Below are positions 20,301 through 32,300 of a stretch of DNA of 64,000 bases, in pieces; position 1 is the stretch's first letter, and every line of letters starts with the position of its first letter. A program made the translations under genes and the position numbers. The DNA comes from Agapetus fuscipes (Eukaryota > Arthropoda > Insecta > Trichoptera > Glossosomatidae). The notes under the pieces are model-generated. The model saw only the letters and a program-made list of their open reading frames with translations. It was not told the DNA's origin and did no database searches. The DNA is taken from assembly GCA_951799405.1 (NCBI GenBank), contig OX637354.1, positions 1,922,001 to 1,986,000 on the forward strand, written 5' to 3'.

Positions 20301-23300
20301 AAAAATGTGAAGAGTATTGCAATTCACCAACCTATTCTGCCTGCGTGCCTGGTCAGAAACAGGTATTAAATAATAATTACCCAATAACATCTGTTAAACC
20401 AGGGTCAAAGTTATGGTCAAATGACCCAGGCGGGGATCGAACCAACGTTAATCCATTCCAAGCACGCTAGAAAGATCAGCCCACTTGTCTCCCTCGGCCA
20501 TAACACCGACAGCTATGGTCAAGTGGGCCAGACGCAGATTCGAACCAACGTTATTCTGTTCCAAATACGCTAGTCGAACATGCGCCTCCCCCTCGGCCAT
20601 AACACCGACCAAGAAGTCAAACTTGGCTTCACCAGTCTTGTGTATTGCAGGAAGCCTCGGGGATACAAGCCTTTGGACATGATGATGAATGTAAAGACTG
20701 GGCCTGGAATCCTGTCTATGAACATTTTGATGCCAGCCATGGTAAGTCCATAATAAATCTCGTAAATTAACGATAATATTGTTATGTAAATAGTCAAAGT
20801 ACAAATATTTTAGGTAGGTAGATAGGTATAGGAAATAATTATGTTGGTACTCGTAGTTTTTGAAATCTTCTGGATCTAAATAAATATCTACCTACTGGAA
20901 GGTGATAGAACAGTCTAGCAAAAATATGTTCTCCATAGTTCTACCTCCCCAGTATAGAAGGGCGCAATCGTTTTCACCGGAGTAGTATACCTTCAACCTC
21001 TTACCAATACAGTCAACAAGTTATATCAGTGAACCAAAACTAGTAAAAATAAATCCGAGTGTAATGTGAGTTCTAGAAATAAATTAAAGTGTAAAAATAA
21101 ATCTAATTGTGTAAAATAAATAAGTAAAAAGAAAAATGGAGTTTCATAATCAACGACGTTACCATGTTGAAAGCACCGGTTCCCATAGATCACCGAAGAT
21201 AAGCAACATTGGGCGCGGATAGTACTTGGATGGGTTACCGCTCAGGTACACCGCGTGTCGTTGGCATCTTGGACCGGTCCGTAGTCCAGTGGCAACACTT
21301 CGGACTCGTAACTGGAAGGTCGTGGGTTCGAATCCCGGCGGAGCACAAAAAATATACCATTTATATTTTCAAATTTGCTCATCGCTGGGTTGAAAAATTC
21401 ATAAACCTTTACCAAAGACCGGTCATCAAAAGGTCCATCCAGCCTTACAACAACTGGGTCTTGCTTGAGAATTGGCGCTTTCTACAGCGACGACTAAGCT
21501 CGCAGAGGGCTCTTGAGGTGTGATACACACAAAAACAGCGCTCACCAAATAAATAATCCTAACATTATTATTATATTATTATTTAAAAAGTTTTCGAACC
21601 CCAAAAATCGTAACAACATCAATTGCCCAAGCTCGTAAATGCTATAGGTATTATGTGTGTTTTTTCAGGTGTTTACATTGGGAGAAGAGGAAGTTCCAAC
21701 TCTCACTTCATTGGAGTCAGAATATTTCACTCTTCCCACGGGCAACATCAGATTCAGGTCTGTAGGATGCTATTGTTATGAATTATTGTTTCAATTTAGT
21801 TAGAACTTATGTTCATTTATTTCACACAATTTATTTCAAAATTCCGCTCACATTTAATTTTTGCTGCACCCTGAGTACGAGTTGCAAAACTTGAGTAAAG
21901 TTAAGTTTACGGAAAGTATTAGTGAGTGGTTTTCCCCAAAATCTGCCGTTTTTGTTTGTTTGAACTTGATTTTCTTCATCACTGTAACTCTTTTGCTAAG
22001 ACCATAAAGTGTAAGAAACAAAAACGGCAGATTTTGGGGAAAACCACTCTTCAATACTTTCCGTAAACTTTACTTTACTCAAGTTGTGCAACTCGTACTC
22101 AGGGTGCAGCTTGGCGTCTTCTATACGAGTCTGCGCTACATGTGGTTTTAGCCCTTACATAGTATGACCAGGGCTGTTTTCGAAACATTGCAAACTGGAG
22201 CATGTGAGATTTTGCCAGATCCTTCGAGAAATCACTAGTATCTACTGTGGTGCATCAGTACAGAAGATGAAAGAAAACCAGATATCTGAAATCAGATAAA
22301 AAGAAGATAATCCGAAAATTGTGCGTGCCCACCCCTAGTAGTGGGCCCGCGAGAACGAGCGGGAGTATAAAACGCGTACGCCGCGCTCCAAACAGACAGA
22401 CACACTGAGACCACGGAACGAGCAACATCTTACCGCGCTCCCGCCAAAATTGCAAGCCGTCTCGCGTTCCCGCCGATTTCCAAGCAGAGACGCAAAACTA
22501 CTTTGCACCGTCGCCTGGACGTCTCCGCAGACCACTACATCATCACCAGAGAAACTTCGAGACCACCGAGCGGACATCTACATCTCCCGCCAAAATCTCA
22601 AGACATCTCTCGCGTTCCCGCCAATTTCCAAGCAGAGACGACATCTTACCTCGTGCCTTCGCCTGGACATCTCCAGCTTCATCATACCTTCACCTGGACA
22701 TCTCCAGCTTCGCCACATCTTTACCTAGAAGATTCTCAAGACCTCGCCAGGAACAGACTTGAGGCAACCGTCTCCTACAGCACACTGCTCACATCACAAC
22801 ACAAAAGGTCCTTCTTAGGGCCACTTTTAATTTTCCTCAAAAGTTTACAGTTTTTTCTCCTGATCACAACAAAAGGTCCTTGTTAGGGCCAATCCGAATT
22901 TCCTCAAAAGTTTCAAGTTACTTCCTATTTGCCAACTTCCATATTTCCTTTCCTTCCCCCACTTCAAGCATCAAGCATCCTGCTCGCCTCACAAGCAAGG
23001 CGGATTAAGGAGGACTTCCGCCTGGACGCAGCTTGAAGACCGGAAGATTGCAACCAAGACAACATTTTGAATTAACTTTGATTGAACAGTACTGACTGCA
23101 TTAAAAATATACACTTTCAAATACGGGCTTTCATTCACACCACACACACTCAACCTCCAAAGTGGTGACGCCCGACGTGATTTAAAACAAAAAATTTGGT
23201 GACCCGTAATAATCAAAGTGCAGTAACATTTTTAAACATTTTATCAAAGTGCAAGAACAATGGAAGCCGCCAAAGTGAGCATCAAGATGCCGCCATTCTG

Positions 23301-26300
23301 GCGTAAGAACGTCGGTCTGTGGATCGCACAAGCTGAGACCCAATTTCAACATGCTGGAGTTACCGTGGACAGCACAAAATACTTCATACTCGTCGGTGGC
23401 TTGGATCAAGACGCACTTGAATGTGTCGCCGATGTCATCATGGCGCCTCCGGCGGAGAAGATGTACGACACGCTGAAGAACGCTCTCATCGACCGGTTCA
23501 AGGAATCTGAGGAAAAATCCCTAGCAAAGCTGTTACATGGACTCTCCTTGGGAGACAAGAAACCTTCAATGCTTCTCCTCCAAATGAAGCAGCTTGCAGG
23601 ATACAAACTTCAAGACAGCCCAATTCTTCGCAGCCTGTGGTTCCAGCACCTGCCGCAACAAGCCCAGACGATTTTATCTGTGTCGCCTGACCAGCCACTG
23701 GACCAACAAGCCGCAATAGCTGACCGCATTATAGAAGTCTGTCAGGGACCTTCTATCTACAGTATGACGCAGTTACCTACACCAGCTTCAAGCCAAGACT
23801 CTTTACGCCCACTGGTTACACAGCTCATCACGCAAGTAGGGGAGCTAACGAAGAAAATAGAACTGCTGGAAACAAAACTGCAGAGGCAAGGCAGAAGTCA
23901 CAGTCGCGGACGCTCCGGAAACCGTTTCTCATCAAGCTCATCAAGAACAGCTGACGGTCTTTGCTTCTACCATAGTAATTTCGGAAACAACGCCAGAAAA
24001 TGTCAACAGCCATGCAAAATGGCGGAAAACTTCAAAGGCGCTCAGTAATAGCAGCTTGCTCGACGCCGACACCAACACAAAGCTGCAGATTACATGTGTG
24101 GGACTCGCTGTCATCTCAAAAGTTTCTGATTGACACGGGCTCAGACATTTCCGCCATACCACCCCGCCGCTTCTCCAACAATGCAACCAACACCCAACAG
24201 ACAGCATTTCCGGAAATCTACGCAGCAAATGGCACCAGGATTCGTACTTATGGTACACAAGACATCAAGATCAGTCTCGGACTTCGCCGTGAGTTTGAGT
24301 GGACTTTTATCATCGCGGATGTCGGACAACCCATTATTGGAGCTGATCTTCTCCACCAGCACAACATATTAGTGGACCTACGTAGACAATGTCTTATCGA
24401 TGGCACAACTCAGCTAATCTCAAGAGGACACAGAGCACCAGGACCATCGGCCAAGCTATCGATGATAAACAATCTTGACCCATACCACAAGATCATCTCC
24501 ATGTATCCCACATTGATTCACTGTCAAGCAAAGGAAGCGCCACAAGCAACGAAACACACAGTGACACACATCATCGAAACCAAGGGACAACCTGTCACAG
24601 CCAAAGCACGAAGATTAGCACCTGGACATCTGGAAGCCGCCCAACAAGAATTTGCCAAGATGATGAAACTAGGGATATGCCGCCCATCCAAAAGCAATTG
24701 GTCCAGCCCGCTGCATATGGTGAAAAAACCCAATGGAGGTTGGAGACCATGTGGAGACTACCGCGCATTAAACGCCAAGACCACTCCGGACTGCTATCCC
24801 ATACCGCACATCCACGACTTCGCACACCGCCTGCATGATGCGAAGATATTCAGTACATTGGACCTAGAACGAGCGTACCATCAAATCCCGGTCAACCCTG
24901 AAGATGTGAACAAAACTGCCATCATTACACCATTCGGATTGTTCGAGTTTACAGCCATGCAATTTGGTCTCTGTAACGCAGCTCAAACATTCCAGAGATT
25001 TATTCACGAAGTTACCAGAGACCTGGGATTCTGTTTCACCTATCTTGACGACATTTTGATTGCGTCCAAGAACGAAGAACAACACACCGAACATTTGAAG
25101 ACAATTTTCAAAAGGCTGTGCGAGTATGGACTGGTTATCAACCCCGAAAAGTGCAACTTCGGAAAACGAGAAGTTAGCTTTCTGGGATACAAGGTTACCG
25201 CAGCTGGAACTTCGCCACTGCCTGAAAAGGTGCAGCAGATCCTCGAGTTCCCCATACCACAAGAAGTGAGAGCACTCCGAAGATTCCTTGGCATGGTCAA
25301 TTTCTATCGAAGATTTTTACCACACGCAATTAATGCGCAACGTGTTCTATTTGAAGCTACATCAAACTACAAGAAAAATGACAAGAGACCCATCACATGG
25401 ACGAGCGAGTTGGAAAACTCCTTTGAAAAGTGCAAGGCCGACTTGGCCCAAGCCACTATGCTAGCACACCCCAAACCTGACGCGGAGCTATCACTTGTGG
25501 TAGACGCATCAGAGTTCGCCATGGGGGCAGCCCTGCAGCAACTTCAAGAAGGATCATGGCAGCCACTTGCATTTTTTTCAAGAAAATTCAGCGACGCACA
25601 GAGAAGATACAGCACGTACGACCGAGAACTGTCAGCTATATACGAAGCCACCAAGTATTTTCGGCAGTTAATAGAAGGACGCATTTTTCACATCCTCACC
25701 GATCATAAACCATTGACATTTGCGTTCAGAAACAAGAGGAACTGCTCTACACCGAGACAAGAACGGCAACTGGACTACATCTCACAGTTCACGACAGATG
25801 TGAGGTATATACCTGGACCGGACAATGTAGTAGCAGACGCCTTGTCAAGAGTAGAGGCCATAACAATACCTTCAACAATCAACTATGGAGACATCGCTAA
25901 AGCGCAGTCAACCGACCAAGAGCTAGAAAAACTCAAGAAGGAATCATCTCTGAAATTGCAACTCCAAGAAATACCTGGTACAGCCCTTGCTCTCTGGACA
26001 GACACCTCAACGGGAACGTCGAGACCTTTTATACCCAAGGACATGAGACACGAGATAATCAGGATGTACCATGAAAATGCACACACCGGTACAAAAGCAA
26101 CGTACAGGACTCTGAAAACGAGATTTGTATGGCCTGGACTGCAACGTGATGTCACACAATACGTACGCACGTGCATCACGTGCCAGAAAACCAAGATCAC
26201 ACGGCACACAACAAGCCCGATACAAAGTCTCCCCACACCGGACTCAAGGTTCAGCTATATCCACATAGACCTTGTAGGACCACTGCCGTCATCACAGGAA

Positions 26301-29300
26301 CACACATACATCCTAACAATGATTGACAGATTCACCAGATGGCCTGAAGCGGTCCCACTGAAGGACATTACCGCTGAGACAGTCGCAAAAGCATTGTTGA
26401 CAAATTGGATCGCCAGATTTGGCGTACCGTCCCACATTGTAACTGACCAAGGACGCCAATTCGAGTCGCAGCTTTTCAGAGACGTCACACGCCTCATTGG
26501 AGCCAAACATATATACACCACCGCATATCATCCGCAGTCAAATGGATTGATCGAGAGATGGCACCGCACCTTAAAAGCCGCCATACGCTCCCAAACAACG
26601 TCAAGATGGACTGAAGTCCTGCCAATGATCCTCTTAGGACTGCGGAACGCAATCCGGGAAGACATTGCGTACTCACCAGCTCAACTCACCTACGGCACAA
26701 CACTACGCATGCCAGGTGACTTCTTTGAGAACTCCACACCAACAGAACCTGATACCTTTGCAAATAAACTACAGCTAACCCTACAAAATATCAGACCGGT
26801 ACCCACCTCAAACCACAAGAAGGAGCGACCATTCGTGCACAAACACCTACAAGAGTGCACACATGTATTTGTGCGTGTTGACTCACACAAAACACCTCTA
26901 CAAGCGCCATATGAAGGACCTTTCAAAATCGTTCAGAAAAACGATAAATACTTCATGGTCGACTTCAGTGGGAAAACCAAAACAATCTCAATAGATCGTC
27001 TGAAGCCAGCATACATGCCAGATGAAACATACACATCACACGGACCAGAACATTCACAACGGCCCGAAGCAGATGTACCAAACACAGCAACACCAAGGCC
27101 ACTCAGCCCAGGACCTTCAAATCAACCCGAAGCAGAAAACACCAAAACAAGGTCAGGAAGACGAGTGACCATCCCCAAAAGATACTTGTAAAAGTATTTC
27201 CTCACCCCGCTGCAGCCGACTCCCCAATTTCACCCAGCGCAACGAGGCACTGGAGGATTGGACGTCGCTCACCATAGCTGCACAGCGTAGCAACAAACAA
27301 CATCCTTCCTGCAACAAGCAGCACAGCAATCCTTGCTACAACAGCAACCGCTGAGCAACAAACAACCAACCCCGCTACAACAAGTAGTACAATTCCTCAC
27401 CACAGGACAACAGCCTGGAAAAACCAGAGGAACTCCATAAATCTGGAGACAACCTGACGACGCCTCAAGATCCTCATCAGGACCGCTGCAGCTGACTTCA
27501 CAATCCTGCCTCCGCATCCGCCTAGGAGGATCGTAAGCACACACAGCTAACAGCGAACACACCAGATACAACGTAGAATCTCTTATCCTGCTACGACGAG
27601 TAGTACCTTCATCTTCTGCACAAAAACATCGCATCAATAACGCTCACTTCAAGACGTCATTGACACTGGAGGGGGCCTCTGTGGTGCATCAGTACAGAAG
27701 ATGAAAGAAAACCAGATATCTGAAATCAGATAAAAAGAAGATAATCCGAAAATTGTGCGTGCCCACCCCTAGTAGTGGGCCCGCGAGAACGAGCGGGAGT
27801 ATAAAACGCGTACGCCGCGCTCCAAACAGACAGACACACTGAGACCACGGAACGAGCAACATCTTACCGCGCTCCCGCCAAAATTGCAAGCCGTCTCGCG
27901 TTCCCGCCGATTTCCAAGCAGAGACGCAAAACTACTTTGCACCGTCGCCTGGACGTCTCCGCAGACCACTACATCATCACCAGAGAAACTTCGAGACCAC
28001 CGAGCGGACATCTACATCTCCCGCCAAAATCTCAAGACATCTCTCGCGTTCCCGCCAATTTCCAAGCAGAGACGACATCTTACCTCGTGCCTTCGCCTGG
28101 ACATCTCCAGCTTCATCATACCTTCACCTGGACATCTCCAGCTTCGCCACATCTTTACCTAGAAGATTCTCAAGACCTCGCCAGGAACAGACTTGAGGCA
28201 ACCGTCTCCTACAGCACACTGCTCACATCACAACACAAAAGGTCCTTCTTAGGGCCACTTTTAATTTTCCTCAAAAGTTTACAGTTTTTTCTCCTGATCA
28301 CAACAAAAGGTCCTTGTTAGGGCCAATCCGAATTTCCTCAAAAGTTTCAAGTTACTTCCTATTTGCCAACTTCCATATTTCCTTTCCTTCCCCCACTTCA
28401 AGCATCAAGCATCCTGCTCGCCTCACAAGCAAGGCGGATTAAGGAGGACTTCCGCCTGGACGCAGCTTGAAGACCGGAAGATTGCAACCAAGACAACATT
28501 TTGAATTAACTTTGATTGAACAGTACTGACTGCATTAAAAATATACACTTTCAAATACGGGCTTTCATTCACACCACACACACTCAACCTCCAAATTAGG
28601 CAAACACTTTCATCTAGATTCTAGAGACACACTCACACAAGCAAAAAAAAAACACTAAGATACACAATCACAAGTAAACACACACATACACACAATCATA
28701 AGTAAACACACACAATTACACATTCATAACACTATCATACAAATAATGAACAACCTGCATAGGTACATATTTCTTCTGTTGGGAAATATCATTACCTGCC
28801 ACATTCTAACCATAAAAACATGGACGAATTGTTTTACATGATGCGATCAATTCCTCTTGCTTTCTTAATCAATTTTTGCCTTTCTTCACTGTTTCAAATT
28901 TTCTATTTCTTCGCAGGAGGCACATCGCCATCAAGAACATTGAGAATGATCCAGGAGCCAAGGAGACGACTCCTGCGCAGAGGATCTGCCGCTACCAGAA
29001 CGAGAATGAGAACATCAAGGTGTACCCCAAGTACTCTGTGACCACGTGCACCGTGCAGTGCCGCAAGGACGCGCAGGGGAACCTGTGCAACTGCAGCGAC
29101 CACTTCATGCCCAATACAGGCGAGCTCTTGGCAAAGTTCCTTCTTGCACTGGGGTGCCACAAGGATCTATGCTGCGCCCATTCCTATTCATTTTGTAAAA
29201 AATATTGAAAAGAATATTAAATTGAAGAAATCTTGTAAATTAAAATATAAACTTACTTAAGGCATTAATACACATATTATGGTGCATAGTTGTCCTCAGT

Positions 29301-32300
29301 TCTGTCAAACGCAGCAGTGGTGTAGTCATACAAAACATGTTATTACTTATGAAATCCTATGTTTTCTTGCTTTCTCCATTTTGTGTTTTGACACCCAATA
29401 ATAACACATGCCATAACGCTTTAAAATAATGCATTTAAAATTCAAATTTGACAAATTTACAGATCATAAGTCTTGTGGGCCATCCAAATTGTTTAAAAAA
29501 AAGGAACCTCCTGCATCCTCAGCTACAGCATTCAAGAAAATCTGTACAACCTTTCACATTTCATTTCTCAATGCGTTCTACTCACATTTTATTGTTATTT
29601 GGAAAACTGTGGACAATCTCAGGCATTGTGCAATGTTATATGCACCAAATGAGCCTTTTTTTTTAATTAATCATTACCCAATGACATGGATCAAAGTTAT
29701 GGTCAATGGACTCAGGGGGGGGATTGAACCAGCGTTATTCTATTCCAAATATGCTAGAAAGATCAGCCGCTTGACCCCTCTGCTATAATTTTTAAAAAAT
29801 AATAAAATAATTTGTTTTAATTCACTTGTGAGTTTATTTTTGTATTTTTTAAAAATTGTAAAGATGAACTTTCACAAAGTTACTGCAACAAACCTAGATA
29901 ATATAATACCTCTGCTAAAACACTAACAACACCTTTCTACCTTCCACAATAATTCTGGTATAGTTTTGTGAAATCTTCTGTTTCCGACACTACTTCAATC
30001 TGAGAAAGATAGCCTGATCATCTGTATTAAGTAATATTCAGAAGAGACTTGCAACGTTTTTTTCCATATTTTTCAATGTTTCTCTCACTCTTGTTTCAGA
30101 AGAGAAAGACAAGTGCAACATGGAGGGCTTGGTGTGCTTGAACAACAACTACGCCACACTGTCAGTGCTGAAGCCCGCGTGGGCGCACAGACCCGGCCTG
30201 GTGTGCGACTGTCCTCCGGGGTGCTCAGAGTCGGAACTCCTCAATATCCGGGACGAAAAGGCATTGTGAGTAACATGGAACAGGACACTCCATTAAGTCC
30301 ATCTGATATCAGAGTTTTGCCCAGAAAACTATCAATTTTTGCCTATAATGTTGGAAATTGACTATGAAAGAATGGACAATTATACTTTACAAAGATAATC
30401 TAATCTCATCTAATCTAAGTTGCAGAGATATGTAACATTAGGGATTCTTATTATATTATGTATTCTCACAAGCAGACACGTAGGTATAAGTTTGTGCTTG
30501 CACATGCCGCATGCGAACCTACGACATAAAAACCTAAATCTCAAATGATACACCCTGCAACTCTTGCCAATCTTCCCTGAATCAGGGGTGACACTGGCAA
30601 ATGATCCATTTTCTACAGCATGCGGGTGGTAAGCAGCATACTAACCTATAATTTAAGGATAATCTCGTAATTAATAGTACCTACCTATAATTTTACGAAG
30701 CTATCTTGCTTCTACGAATGTGTTTGTCAGTTGTAAAGAGTCATCTATGGATTTTATTTGAAACTTGGAGCAGTACCTATGCGAGAAATCACATGAAATA
30801 AATTTTTGACAAATAAATATTTGTTGATTGATTTGTTTTATAAAAAAAATGCTAATTTTTATATAAACACTGTTTTATTTTCACACAATACATTTAAATT
30901 AAAATTAAAATATTACAAACGTTTTCGACCTAGATGGTCATCTTCAGGTAGGAATAGAAATAGTTTGACAAAGAGTTTATTAAGTTGAAAAGCGCCATCT
31001 ATTAATTTCATTACAAAACTTGGAATATTAAGGGAGTATAAATATACCTAACTTCTTATACATTTTATGGTCCCCATTATTACTGGTCTTATCTTTGCAT
31101 TGGGCAAAGCTCTTAGATCTTCATAGCTGAAAATCTCCTTGGAATGACAATGTTTCTTGGCAATTCTAATGCAGTGAACAACATAATGTTTCAGAAATGA
31201 TGAACCGTCTTCGTTCGTAGAGATCTTGGTGGAGTACTTACCTTCAATAAGGTACAAGAGAGACGTGGTGAGGAGCCAGCTTGATTTAGTAGGTAAGTTT
31301 ACTAGTTCGTAGTCTAGTGGTAACACTCAGCACTCAAATATGAAAGGTTGTGGGTTCAAATCCCGGCGAAACACAAAAAAATTAACCAAAATTTAAGGAA
31401 TCCTGTGCGAGAGACTCCCTTTATTTCAGAGACTCTAGGGGTCTATGGCACTTGTTGTAGTGCCGTAGGTGTTGTTGATGTGATGTATCCCATTTATATT
31501 TTCAAATATGCTCTTCGCTAAAATACCAAAGACCGGTCACCAAAGGTCTATCCAGCCTTCCAGCGAGTGAGTCTTGCTTGATAATTGGCGCTTTCTATAG
31601 GGACAGCCAACTTGCAGAGGGCAGAGAGAGAAAGAGAACAAAGATCTTTACTGTGTATTTTATGTTGAAAACAAAAAACTTTGCTGAAACTATGAAATCT
31701 TTCCAGACAGTAATTGGCAGTATTGAATTTCACGCCTGCGCGAACGTTGTGCATACGCATTATAAATGTTTTAATGTGTTTCCAATTTTCAAAGAGCAGC
31801 CATAATTTTAAAACATTATGGCATGTGTACTTAGTTACCTATTGGGTGTCAAAACACAAAATGTAGAAAGCAAGACAACATATGATTTCAGATAATTAGT
31901 ACTACGAGTATGTTGATCTGTAATGCTGGCGTTTAAGGCTGAGGCTGTAAAAAAAAGATTTTTCACTTTTTTATAGAATATGTTTTGTAGGTTTTAATTT
32001 TTACTGTTTAATTGTTAAGTGTTTGTTTGTTCTATACACTTAAATGTAATTAATTGTTTGTATTCATTCCCTACTGTAAAACATGGTTCACTCTGACAAT
32101 GTCGCCCCAGTTTCAGGGAAGGTCGGCAAGAGTTGCAGGGTGTATCTATGTCCATTGGAGATTTGGTTTATATATTGTAGGTTCACATGCTGCATGTGTT
32201 AGCGCAATATTATACATGTCTGCTTGTGGGAATGTGTTTAATATGAATCTTAAATTATATATATCTTTGTAGCTTAGACTTAGATTTAGATGTGGTGTTA

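Larger units (their letters stand above)
22246..28594 (+). mobile_element. Complete Ty3/Gypsy LTR retrotransposon
   Basis: 5' LTR, primer-binding site region, gag, pol, polypurine tract and 3' LTR are in order. gag and pol are uninterrupted and no third ORF in an envelope position is present. The two LTRs show no difference by eye. No target-site duplication is visible: the 5' flank ends tatctac and the 3' flank begins attaggc. It lies in the sense orientation in intron 5 of channel gene 2. Confidence 0.95.

Noticed and set aside
21149..21267. Functional 5S rRNA gene
   Set aside because: Substitutions occur in the internal control region and it is fused to SINE-2, so it is annotated as the SINE head.
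22236..22250. Target-site duplication of the Gypsy element
   Set aside because: tatctac before the 5' LTR has no match after the 3' LTR; shifting the boundary by one or two bases does not help.
24000..27191. Envelope gene making the element an endogenous retrovirus
   Set aside because: There is no third sense ORF between pol and the 3' LTR; the longest frame there is antisense and cysteine-rich by composition.
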